DNA from: Theobroma cacao
Lineage: Eukaryota > Streptophyta > Magnoliopsida > Malvales > Malvaceae
Direction: 5' to 3'
Assembly: GCF_000208745.1 (NCBI RefSeq)
Contig: NC_030855.1
Coordinates: forward strand, 3,120,483 to 3,184,482
DNA: 64,000 nt
Each line of letters starts with the position of its first letter. The first letter of the stretch is position 1. The position numbers and the translations under genes were made by a program. This document shows positions 30,483 to 42,317 of the stretch, one piece after another. A model generated the notes under the pieces. It saw only the letters and a list, made by a program, of their open reading frames with translations. It was not told the origin of the DNA and did no database searches.

Positions 30483-31115
30483 GTCAAATGCAGCTGGAGT
30501 ACCAATTCAGGAGGCCTCCATGTGGTTAACCTTTTTCTTCATTTTTCTTTTGTCACTTTCAAAGTTTAGCAGACTCTGCATAGTGAAAAAAGGGTTGACT
30601 TTGTTGTATTTCTATCTCAAGATAAATAAAACCCAAGATTTTGGATGCTCTTAGGAGATATGAAATTACAATTTCTTTTTTTTTTTTTTGAATTTTCTCG
30701 AGTGCCATTTAAAGATACTTCCTCAGAGTTTGGAACTTGAAAACACTCTCTCTCTCTCTCTTCTAAGATCAAAATTAAAGAAGAACATTTGCCTCTTACA
30801 AAAGCTTTAAGGTACAATATTCATTAAAATTAATAGTTATTAATAAAGATTTAATTTTTTTATTAGGCTTAGAAATGTGGTCAACGCTACAGTAAGTCTA
30901 ACCATGCTGTAAAGTATCTAAGGTATAAAAAAATAAAAAGAGACAATTTTTGGCGGTTGTTCTGACGTGGCGTTTCTTGATTGCGTCCTGTAACACGCCA
31001 CACGAAGTTCATCGCACGTAACCAGTCCTTTCACCTTTCCTATATAAACCCCTCAATTTCATTTTCCATCCTTAATTTTGAAACCCAAAAAATTTAACGT
31101 TAATGAAACAAAGCC
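30483..31115. other. IPMDH 3' UTR and BRIZ promoter region
   Basis: The first 150 or so bases should be the 3' UTR of the dehydrogenase gene. A run of T at about 30678-30690 and a CT repeat at about 30747-30762 follow. A TATA box lies at 31041. No other gene is seen. Confidence 0.55.
31041..31048 (+). promoter_or_regulatory. TATA box, BRIZ-like gene
   Basis: TATATAAA lies 68 bp before the ATG at 31116, implying a leader of about 40 bases. Confidence 0.7.
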
Positions 31116-34100
31116 ATGTCATCAAGCTCAAGCACAGTCACCGGGGACGATAAGTTCCGGCAATCGGAGACGGTCATCGCCGGCGATCTCTCGGCTCCCA
31201 ACATGAGCACGGAAGCCATCTCTTTCTCCTCTGGAAACCCTAGAATCGAAGAGACACGTGGAGTTATGCATCTCTTCTCTAATGACGCTGTTTCCACCCT
31301 TCCCGTAAGCTCTTCATTTAAAGTTCTATTTCAATCTTTGAGAAATCTATATAATTCTTTTATTTATTTAGGAGAGTTTGGCGCAGTTACTGTTATTTCT
31401 GTAATTTGAAAAACGTTTTAAATGTTTCTAGGTTGAAAGGAAACCCCTTGTATGTGTGCTGGGGGTGCCAAACCACATGACATATGCTGATTTCTGTCAA
31501 TTTTGTGCTTCATTTATCCATCATATATTGGAGATGAGAATCGTCAGGTAAATATGTTGAAATTTTCCAGCATGGTCATCCATTTGGAAGGGATCGTTTA
31601 GTAAACGCTTTATGGTGTTCGTTGGCGTTGAAATGCATCCAATCGTGTTTATTTAGAAAATGTTCTCATTTTTTGTTTGTGGAATTGTTTCTGTCTTTCT
31701 GTAATTGAAGTTGGTTATGCTCATTGACTGAGATTTTAAATTTTTGTTGCTGTCTTGGATGTTGATGATTAGGAATGATGGCATGGAGGATCGCTATAGT
31801 GTTTTAATAAGATTTGATAGCCAAGACTCTACAGATAAATTCTACCAGCATTTTAACAACAGACAATTTAATTCTCTTGAGGTACGGCTTCCTTTTCTTA
31901 AAATTGGAACACTATAGTGTTGAGGAAATCATCCGGTTTTATGATGTTGTCATTGTTTATTGTTTGGAAAGTTATTGTACTGATTTTGGATTTGTTTAGG
32001 AAGAAGTCTGCCGTGTGCTTTTTACAGTGGATGTGCAGTTCACGGGCTATAGCGGTTCTCTTGACCATGTACAGTCTCCCCCTGCAAGTTCAACTGAGCA
32101 GCCTTCATGTCCAGTTTGTCTTGGTATGTGCTTCATCTATGCTTTACAAATTTCTTGTTGTATTCCTTTTCTCTGTATGGTATCCTTTCTTGTGAGTACT
32201 TTGTCATAAAACTTGATAGATTAGAGCAATATCATTGACATTTTCTGAAAAAAAAAAAGTATAAATTGTGAAACAGAAATGACTTTAACTCTGGTTTTAT
32301 ATTTAGCTTCGCCATCCTTTTTAAGGACTTCTTCAGTTAGAGCATCCAAGCCTTTGCCAACCAGACACACTAAAATAACAAGGACAACCCATGTGGTTCT
32401 CTTTTTGGCCTGTTTAATGGCCAACTGGATCTGCTATGCAAAGTTATGTGTTATGAGTCAAACTGCATTGATCAGACCTGAATTTTCCTCTGAGCCAAGT
32501 GTTAAGTAGATAAAGCAGTGGTAGTCTAAGTTGAGTGCATACCAGTTCAAACCAAGGTTGTTAGTACTGTATTGGTACTGAATGTGCTCTCCGGTGAACA
32601 CCAACTTCCTTCTACCGCTACAGAATACCCTCACTGCTGTACTGCATCTCTGTACCAGGATGCCCCAGATATATAACATAACACCCTCAATGCTGTTATC
32701 CTTTGTTCTCTATTTTCTTGTTCCATCATCAGTCTATATGTTTCCTTTCTTCCTTGCATAGTCTTCTCTTTAAGTTGTTTCTGTGCCTAAAGTGAGATTA
32801 GCATATGTAGTAAGTTTATGCAAGCCTAGTGCATATTTTTGTGGGACAGTTAACTGTAGATGGTATCATGTTCTTCTTCTTTTTTTTTTGCCTTCTGTTA
32901 CAGAGAGATTAGACCAGGACACAAGTGGAATTCTCACAACCATCTGTAATCATTCTTTCCATTGCTCCTGTATTTCAAAATGGACAGATTCTTCTTGTCC
33001 AGTAAGTGACTCAGATTGTTTTTGCTTTTTTTTTTTTTGTCATTGTGCCGGCATGCATACTGGTGTAGGGCCTTATGAAAGTGATTCCAAAATACCTGCT
33101 CCCAATATAGAGTAAGCAGTTGGGAGTATATTGAATGTTCTTCACTATTTTGTTGCAGGTATGCCGATATTGCCAGCAGCAGCCCGAAACATCGACATGT
33201 TTCATATGTCAGACTTCTGAGAATCTTTGGATTTGTGTTCTTTGTGGTTTTGTTGGCTGTGGAAGGTAAAAGTTTTCTTCTCTCTATCAGCTGGGCAGGA
33301 ACTTTATTTTAGCCCGCCCTTCCTCTTTTCTTATGTCAGTTGCATTATTTCTTAAGATCAAAATATTAATGTAGGTATAAAAGGGGACATGCTATAATAC
33401 ATTGGAAAGAAACGCAACACTGCTATTCTCTTGAATTGGAAACGCAGCGTGTCTGGGATTATGTTGGTGACAATTATGTCCACCGACTAATTCAATCCAA
33501 AACTGATGGCAAGCTGGTCGAATTGAATTCACATTGTCTGCATGCTAATGATGGCTGTGGAAGCTGTGACTGTGCAGATTCTGGAATTAGTGAGGCTATT
33601 TTGAGCTGCAAAGCTGAGGTTGTGAGTTTTCTATTATTTTATTTGAACTTGTGTTTTTTGGTGCTATTGTAAAACACTCTGGTCTTACTTTTAGTATTTT
33701 CTCAGATTGTTAATGAATACAATGAACTACTCCGCACCCAACTTGAGAACCAAAAATTGGTAAGTGTCTGCTTCCCCCCTTTTTAACTGTGAAAAACTTA
33801 CCTTTTTAGCTTATGACTAATGCAAGCTTATGATTATAGTATTATGAGACTTTGCTTCAACAAGTCAATGAAGAAACTGAGAGGGAAATTGCAGATGCTG
33901 TTAATAAGGCTGTCATGCAAAAACGACAGAAGATGCAGGCCAAGCTTGAAAGATGTGTGAAGGAAAAGAAATTTCTTGAGGATGTGAGTACTGAGATCTT
34001 GATCTCAAGAGTATGCACAGTTCATGTTAGATGATTTCAAAAGTGATTGTTCTTTCTTTTTTTTTCCTTTAACGTATTAATTAAGTACAAATTTCATTGT

Positions 34101-35539
34101 TTCTGTCTATAGCTCAACGAGAATCTTTTGAAAAATCAGGAGATATGGAAAGCAAAGCTATTGGAAGTTGAAGAGAGGTATGGCTAGTGTATAGCAAGTT
34201 TTGTAGGTTATAGCAAAAATCTTTTACATTCTATTGTCTTTGACATGTTTGGATGTGTATTAATTTGAAACGGTCCTTTGTAACTTTACAATGAACTTTT
34301 GGAAAGTTAAGAGTATTTACCAAAAATAATGCTATCAGACAAATTATTTCTGCCTATGTTAACACTTCAGTTATTTGCCATGACATGCCTTGCACTTTGT
34401 TTTTTGGGTGGATGTCTGTCCCTTTACGATGAAAGGTAATAATGTAAATTGCAATTAGAATGCATGAAATGGATGTTGGTAGTGGTTATGGCTGTCTGCG
34501 CTCTTTTGCCTTTTTTCTTTCTCCAGTGGAGCAAAAGACTGTAATTGGAGTTTTATAGTCTTCGAAGTTGTATATGACATTTTAGATAAACATTTTTAAT
34601 TTAGAAATGCCTGAATTCTGATATTATAGGTTGTAAGCAATTTTATTGGACCTATCACTGTAACTGAGAAAAGGAAAGGTCTCAATTCACTAGATTGATG
34701 GTGGCAAAAACAGATCAAATTAAAATTGGAAGAACTAGACCATTAAGCAGTAACTTTCAATGTAACAAGCTGGCATCTTTGAAAGTCTTATTTGCTCCTG
34801 GGCTCTTTATATTTTGATTGTTTGGTGATGGTGAATGGACCTAAGGTTTGACTGCAAATTTGTGCAACGTGATGGGATTTTATCCCCTGTGAGTTGGATT
34901 TTAGGTGCAAATAAAATGTTGTGATCCTGGATGTTGCTGGGACATAACCCAAGTGTTACAAAAGCTTTCCCTTTTGGTGACATCCCTGACATATGAATCT
35001 ATAGATGGAACCATGTACAATGTCTTCCTGATCAACCATAGATGCATAGTTTTAACCATATGCATTCTGATTCTATGCAAAAATGGTAACTTGATCCTTA
35101 TTCCTTTGTTGAGAGTGATGATCAGTGATGCTACGCCTAATGAACTAGTACTGTGTGGCAAATGACAGGTTCATTTCTGTTTTACTTTATTTGATGTACT
35201 GCTAAGGTTGAACTTTTTTCCAGGGAAAAGAAGGCTTTGAGGATGAAGAATGATAAAATCCAGGCCTTGGATGAACAGGTCAGGCATTATTTGGATTTTT
35301 TATGAGCTTCAGTGCACTGTTGTTGTAAGCAAGTTCGCATCTTAAACCTAGCAAATATTCAGTAGCTATTTTCCATGCACTTGCAGCTTAGAGATTTGAT
35401 GGCACACCTTGAAGCAGGCAAGGCAGTGGAGCAATTGTCAATATCCGATGAAATCAATGATACCACTGTCTTGCCAAAAGCACTAGAGTCTTCCTCGAGG
35501 AAGGAAGAAAAAGATTCTAAAAATGAAACGAGCAGCTAG
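31116..35539 (+). CDS. BRAP2-type RING and UBP zinc-finger E3 ubiquitin ligase
   Basis: Twelve exons: 31116-31304, 31432-31547, 31773-31881, 32000-32123, 32904-33001, 33159-33265, 33375-33621, 33706-33759, 33840-33983, 34113-34177, 35224-35278, 35387-35539. They sum to 1461 bp, or 486 residues, close to Arabidopsis BRIZ1 and BRIZ2. Order of domains: a BRAP2 RNA-recognition-like region (about 60-150, with [19 protein letters not shown]); a RING finger (175-214, CPVC...[13 protein letters not shown]...CPVC); a UBP zinc finger (about 225-290, [20 protein letters not shown] then GHAIIHW); and a long Glu/Lys-rich coiled coil (about 335-450). Family members ligate ubiquitin, and in Arabidopsis BRIZ1 and BRIZ2 act as a pair needed for germination. 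All zinc ligands appear present, so it should be active. Whether it is the BRIZ1 or BRIZ2 counterpart I cannot tell. Confidence 0.93.
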
Positions 35540-37280
35540 AAGGGTGGATGAACAATGAGAAAAGCCGCTTCCAGAAACTTGTGCTTCTTGTGTAAGAATT
35601 CCTTGTTCCTGCTCTACTTTACAGGCCGGGGGTTTATTGGTGAGGGCTTAGGCCATGTGTTTAGGCACTGTTTTGGGTCTTAGGTTACAGATGGATCAAG
35701 GGAAGTCGCTGTAAAAAGTTGGGGGTTTCAAGCTAAGGAAAGAGTTAGAGCAGTGATTTAGTTTAATTGGATGGTGAGATGGGTGGGACCCAATTTTTGT
35801 TACTTGGAATTTTGTTTGGGGGGAAGAAGTGGCGAGTGACGAAAGAGAAAAGAGAAGGCAATGGAAAGAATAAGAAATGCATTGTAAGAGGTCATTGCAT
35901 ACGGTTATGTACGCAGATGCTGCTCAACGTCAATGGTTGTGGTTTGAAAAAGTTGGTTTAGAGTTTGGACAGTTGTGTTGGGGTGGAGCTCATACCTTTT
36001 TATTTTCTCTAATCTCGACGGTCTGCACCTTACGTTTTCCCTATCCTTTTCCAACTCAAAAAGAAAGAAAGAAATTGAATATCATGGTTATTTGTACTCT
36101 AAAGATGATATTAATGTGACGAATGACGCAGCCCCATTTAACTCATTGTTTGATTAGTCAAAAAAGTACTGCGGCCAGCCAGACCTACTTTAGAACTTTG
36201 ATTAATGTAAGTCAAATTGAAAAATAAATCGATTAGAAGGTAAAGGGAGAGGGAGACGTGAGGAATTGAAAAATAAGATTTTTTTTATTTATGTCTAGGT
36301 TTGACGGACCACAGATAGCGATCGGTGGCGACAATGGCTAGATTTTGAGTAGACACTAGATAGGACAGGGAAGGTGAGGATACAGAGAGACAGGGAAAGC
36401 AGATAACAGTAGCCTTCTTCTCCGAATGACATCGTCGAAAAGAAAAAATATATATATATATATATCATATCAGTTATTGTTACGTAATTACATTATCAAA
36501 TTATGCTGTATATCATATAAATATAAACTATTAATTGATATTAATTAATTTTTCATTAAAGTTAAAAGTGTTTTTAAATACGGTTAAAGTCTTGTTTCCA
36601 TAGAAATCAATATTTAAAGATTCGTTTGAATATAATAAAAGAGTGACTTAATTGACAAAATAACTACAATTAAGTACTTTTTACTATTTATTATTATGAT
36701 CTTAAGTACGTTTAGATGATTTTTGAAATTAAATTAAAATTGCTTGACTCGTGATATCGTGATACCAAACTCAACAAATTCTCTTTATATAATAATATAG
36801 ATAGATGTTTCTAAAAGAAAATAAAATAGGTAGATGCTTGAATATTAAATATTTAAACTTACATTTTGAACCAAAAAAAAAAAAGAAAAAAGCAACCGTA
36901 AACGGAAAACTAAAACCCTAAAACGAAAAAAGGCAACGAACCCTAAGCCCAGCTATGCAACAACATTTCAAAAACCGACCCGGTATCCCAAGACCCGTGA
37001 CCAATCAACGGGTTCGACGGGTCAATCTTCGGGTCGGGTCTAAGAACACTAGCAGAGGAAAAAGAACAAGAATTTTAATCCTAGCCTCCTCTTTGCCTCC
37101 AACTTGCTGCAATCAATCACTACTGGAATCAGTTCATTTGTGGAATTATTAATAATCATTTAATCTTTGTGTCCGAAACGCCACCTTTTTCATTATTCCC
37201 CCACGAAACAAAATTCTTTAGTTTTTTTCCATTGCTTCTATCTTTTTTCAGGTAGAAGTAAACCAAATTTTCCCCTTTGC
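35540..37280. other. Intergenic: BRIZ 3' UTR and upstream of acetylornithine aminotransferase
   Basis: It has an AT dinucleotide run at about 36447-36467 and an A-rich stretch near 36870-36890. A telo-box-like AAACCCTA at 36913-36920, a motif frequent in promoters of plant growth and translation genes, lies 462 bp before the next start codon. No gene is recognised; the frames at 35767-36157 have no support. Confidence 0.5.
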
Positions 37281-37288
37281 TATATAAA
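37281..37288 (+). promoter_or_regulatory. TATA box, acetylornithine aminotransferase gene
   Basis: TATATAAA lies 94 bp before the ATG at 37382, in an otherwise CA-rich leader context. Confidence 0.7.
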
Positions 37289-37381
37289 CCCTCCTCACAC
37301 CCCACCCCAAAACCAGAACCCAACAGAACAAAATCAAAGCTTTACCAAGACCCAACAAAGAGAATAACAAAATTTAAAAAA

Positions 37382-39997
37382 ATGGGTTCTCTCCAGCTTT
37401 TTCACAGCTTCTCAGTTTCAGTTTCCCCGGCGACGAATCTCCGCCGTCCGTTGAACAATGGGAGAGTGAGTGCATGTCTAAACGTGGACGTGGAAGCACC
37501 GAATCCGTTGAAAATGAAGTCGGGTGGAAGCAAGGAAGTGATAGAGGAAGAAGGGAAGGTTCTTGTTGGGACGTATGCAAGAGCTCCGGTGGTGCTGTCC
37601 CGTGGCAAAGGCTGCAAATTGTACGATCCTGAAGGGCGAGAGTTTCTTGACTGTGCAGCTGGGATTGCTGTCAATGCGCTTGGTCATGGGGATCCTGATT
37701 GGGTCAGGGCGGTTACAGAGCAAGCTAATGTGCTTACTCATGTTAGTAATGCCTACTATTCCATTCCTCAGGTGAGAGTTTTTTTTTTTCATTTATGGGT
37801 AAGTTTTGTTTTTTATTTTATTGAAAGGGTAAGTCTTTTTTATTTTTAGTTTAATTTAATTTCGTGTTTTTTTGTTGGATTGTTGAATTTTAGCTGTGCT
37901 TGCATTTTGATTCTAATATAATTGTCCTATAAAAAAGTAATATCAGGCATGTTGTTATCTAATAAAATTACATTATTTTTAATTAAATATTTATTTGCTT
38001 TTTTTGTAGCAAAAGCAATTACCGAAACAATGCTGAAATAAACAGAATCATTTCATTCCTACATAATGATTTCTATTTTGATGCTATACTAGTGAAGCAA
38101 GCACAGAATTTTGCATATTCTTCTTATGGGAAAATAAAAAACCTATTATCATTCCTGTGTTAATTAGAAATTCCTTTCTTTCTCTTGAATGGCTAATAAA
38201 TGATTGGTTTGATTAGCATGAGAGATATACAAAATTAGCTAATGTTTTATGTTTTTTGACCTGTTTATCAGATGGGATATGTTTTGTTGTTGTAGGTGGA
38301 GCTTGCAAAACGTCTTGTGGCTAATTCTTTTGCTGATCGTGTATTTTTCTCAAACTCTGGAACGGAAGCAAATGAGGCTGCTATTAAGTTTTCCAGGAAG
38401 TTTCAAAGATTTACACATCCTGATGATAAACAGCCTGCCACTGGTTTTATCTCTTTTACTAATAGCTTCCATGGTAGGACCTTGGGAGCCCTTGCTTTGA
38501 CAAGTAAAGAGCATTATCGTTCACCATTTGAGCCTGTTATGCCCGGAGTTACTTTCCTGGAGTATGGCAATAAACAAACTGCAAAAGATCTTATCCAGCA
38601 GGGAAAAATTGCTGCTGTATTTGTTGAACCCATTCAGGGCGAAGGTGGAATATACAGTGCAAAAAAAGAATTCCTGCAAGCTTTGCGAAAGGCATGTGAT
38701 GATGCTGGATGCCTCCTGGTTTTTGATGAGGTACACAGCTTCCTCCTGTTTTAGAGATAAGTTTAATTCAGATGTTAGATCAAATATTGTCTAAATGTCT
38801 TGAGCAGATTTGATTTATGGTTGATCTCTTGCTACCTTATTGTAATGGACTTGGGTGTAACTGTGATTAATCATCATTAAGTTGAAAAAAGAAATAAACT
38901 GAAGCCTCTTAACTTTGCTTGAAACAAAATTATAAGATATCCTCAGATTACGTTAAAGTCATAAATTTATTAGAATAGAGTAAGATCAACGATATTGTTT
39001 TGTCACTATGATCACCAATTTAGACTTTACGAGTAAACTTTAATATGATAGTAGAGTACTGGGCCTTAGACGATAAGTAAAAGTAGTTAATCCTATTTTC
39101 TTCTTCACAGGTAACAGAGAATTAGTAATAGACTAGTTCCAAGTTTAAATCATACTTTGAAGACAATCCTTTGGTAGCTTTCTTTTTTCTTCTAGGTTTT
39201 TGGAGACTTTGGTGGCTTCTTTGGTATAATATAACAAGGAAAGCCTTTCAATTGGTACAAGTGATAGGATAGTTTTCCTCGGTGCTAAAGAGATGTCAAA
39301 GGAGCTCTGGCATAAGATGTGTAGGTTAGGTCATTATAGAATTTATGCTGATTTATGAGATGTAGAACAGTAGCTCTGTTTTGGTTCATTTATTCCTAAA
39401 TTCATCTTATGCGAGAAAGGATTCTAACATTTGCTATCATTGTTACAATTACTCTTATATTCATAGGTTCAATGTGGATTGGGTCGAACTGGTTATCTCT
39501 GGGCACATGAAGTATACGGTGTATACCCAGATATAATGACACTTGCCAAGCCTCTTGCGGGAGGTCTTCCAATAGGTGCTACTTTAGTAACAGAAAGAGT
39601 TGCTTCTGCTGTAGCCCATGGAGACCATGGAAGTACCTTTGCTGGTTCACCTCTTGTTTGTAGTGCTGCTATTGCTGTTTTAGATAAAATTGCAAATCCC
39701 AGTTTCTTGTCCAGCGTCTCAAAGAAAGGTCATTACTTCAAAGAATTGTTGATCAAAAAGCTTGGAGGAAATGCACACGTGAAAGAAGTGCGTGGTTTGG
39801 GTCTTATAATTGGAATAGAGCTAGATGTATCAGCTTCACCCCTTGTAGATGCCTGTCGAAATTCTGGTCTTATAGTATTAACCGCGGGAAAAGGAAATGT
39901 TGTGAGATTGGTGCCACCATTGATCATCTCAGAGAAAGAGTTGGAGCATGCAGCTGATGTTCTACATGAATGTTTACCAGCACTTGATAGTAACTGA
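37382..39997 (+). CDS. WIN1: Acetylornithine aminotransferase, plastid/mitochondrial (WIN1/TUP5 type)
   Basis: PLP-dependent transfer of an amino group from glutamate to N-acetylglutamate semialdehyde in ornithine and arginine synthesis. Three exons: 37382-37771, 38296-38730, 39467-39997; total 1356 bp, or 451 residues, near the 457 of the Arabidopsis enzyme. Residues 1-60 look like an organelle transit peptide. Class-III aminotransferase motifs: [69 protein letters not shown] (cofactor Asp 274) and [15 protein letters not shown] with the Schiff-base Lys 303. [14 protein letters not shown] follows. All catalytic residues seen are intact. ATG 37382 starts the transit peptide; the in-frame ATG at 37277 lies upstream of the TATA box and is unlikely. 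The Arabidopsis protein also binds a Pseudomonas effector, hence the name. Confidence 0.95.
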
Positions 39998-40470
39998 GAA
40001 CGGGAGAATTGGTGACAACAGTTGGTCCCAAATGAGACATGTAGAATGTTTAATTATGAAATTTGCAGCTGTAATGTTGAACTAAGAGAACAATCAAAAT
40101 CCCATAATTATTCTAAAATTTATGTCAGTCCACATATGTATTGTCTTGTCTTTTTTAGTGTTCAAATAGGCTTGCTTCTTCTTTTCTTTTTCCTTTTTAA
40201 ATTTTAATCAAGCTACAACTTGAAGTATTGTATGTAATGCATTGAAAGTCATAAAGCTAGGAAATTATAGCTTACAAATTTCCCCCTTTTTATTTATTTT
40301 CCTTTTTGTATTTGGTTTCGGCTTGATTCTTTGATTCTTTCGAAGTTGGATGGTACAGAGTAGAGACTACTTGATTCGATTTTGGGCCGACACAGCCTGT
40401 TTCTTTTTCTTCTTATCTTCTCTTCTTTTTTTTTTTTTCTTATCCTCCAAAACTATGTCTGTTGAAGTCA
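39998..40470. other. Acetylornithine aminotransferase 3' UTR and spacer
   Basis: T-rich sequence with no gene. It ends at the left target-site duplication of the nested transposon (40471). Confidence 0.5.
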
Positions 40471-41814
40471 AATATTTAAGAGTAAAATATTTTTATTTTT
40501 TAAAAATTTTATTCATAATTTCATGTGGATTCATAGTATTCGAAATAGACAATACACTTCAAAAGAATATTTGTCATTAAATATATAAGTCTAACCACTA
40601 GTCAATCATTATTGTTTCTGTTAATTTGATAATGTGATAATTTTTTTAGAACAATTTTACCCTTCATTAATTTTAAAACTTACCAAACTATATAAATTAT
40701 ATTTTTTATTTTTTATTTTTTTTCTCTCCTATTTAAAAAAAAAAATCTCTCTACCTTTTTCTGTCAAATCCATCTCGTGATTGGAGGGGAGCTTAAGGGA
40801 ACGTTGGCCGACCTAGGGGGAATGTGCTTCCTTGAGCTCTGAGCTCCTCCTCCCTAAAGGAGCGTCAAAATTGCGCTCTTCCAAGACAATTTTAAGGGTA
40901 AAATACCTTAACCCTCTTAAATTTTAGTCATAATTTCACATAGATCATTATTATTCAAAATGAATAATCCGTCCCAAAGGAATATCTTTTATTGGACACA
41001 TAAATTCAGCCGTTAATCAATCGTTATTGTTTACGTTAGTTTGATGATGTGGTAATTTTTCTCAAATAATTTTATTATTCATTAATTTTAAAAATTACCA
41101 TATTATATAAACTATAATTTTTCATTTTTAAAATTTTTTTTCTTCTATTCAAAAAAAATCTCTTTATCTTTTTTCTCTCTATCACAACCTAGTTTACGGG
41201 CCATTACCGACGCATGGGCCCAATGGGCATAGCCCACTAAGCCCAAACAAATCTATTTATATGACCTATTCATCATTCAATCAAAAGTTCTTAAAGTCAC
41301 ATTTCGTAATTCCAATTCAAGATAATGCTAACCCTTGCCAACTCATAGTGGCATTACCAATCAAAATATACATGTATTGTCTAAAACATACATCTTAATA
41401 ATTTACATCCAGTTTGTCTATACATAACAAAAGGGATACTCGACTTCCAACGGAGAGACCCGGACAAAAGTACAGCTATTGAATGCCGAGATACCTACCA
41501 AGAAGACGAATCTACGAGGACACCTCAACCTAGTTACCGACTGCCTCTTGATCTGAAAATATGTAGTTGAAAACAGTGAGTATAAACTCAATGAATGAAC
41601 AACGGAAGGGAACAACCAAGCGATACGAAAAGTTTAAAGAAATCATGATGCACTTATTTTCAAAAAAATGCAATTTAGTTTAGTTCTTATTAAACACCCT
41701 TCATTAAAACCCTTAATTGGTTAATCACTTGATGATAAAGGATTCATGTACAATAAAGAATTTAAAGAGTGAAAACTTTAGTAGCATTCAAGTAAGTCGA
41801 GCGAAATGATTGAT

Positions 41815-42135
41815 CCTCGCTACAGTGGAAAGGCATTCTCGCTGCAGCGAAATTTGGGCTCAAATCATTAGCTGGCCGAGGGTTTCTCACTAAAACCCCT
41901 CATTTCAAACTTAATTAATTAATTCTTGATGTTGGAAGTCCATGATCAACTATGATGTTAAAGAAGTGGAAAATAGGGCAGAAACCAAACAAGGTAGCAA
42001 GCACGATAGAATGTTTCTCGCTGCAGCGAAACCACTTGTAGACATCTCGTTGCAGCGAGAATGTATTCTCGTTGCAGCAAGTTACAAGACTGTAGCTAGC
42101 CTCCCAACCCGAGAGTTTCTCACTGCAGCGAGAAA
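41815..42135. repeat. Cluster of palindromic TCTCGCTGCAGCGAGA motifs
   Basis: Variants of a 16-bp perfect palindrome recur near 41815, 41838, 42015, 42045, 42066 and 42117, with a worn one near 42182. Several are extended as GTTTCTCGCTGCAGCGAAAC. Spacing is irregular (21 to 177 bp), so it is not a simple tandem repeat. All lie inside the middle solo LTR. Confidence 0.8.
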
Positions 42136-42317
42136 CAGAACACCAAGAAGAAAGTTCTCATTATATAAAAAAAAAAAAACCATTTTGCTGCAATGACAAA
42201 ATTAACTTGAAAATACTTAACAATTTCCAAGGTTCAACATGTAAGATTTCACATACATTACAACCATACACCATATTCATGAACTTTCTATTGCATAAGT
42301 ATATATATATAAACACC

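Noticed and set aside
37277..37381. Upstream in-frame ATG extending acetylornithine aminotransferase by 35 residues
   Set aside because: It lies before the TATA box, and the peptide from 37382 already starts a normal transit sequence.
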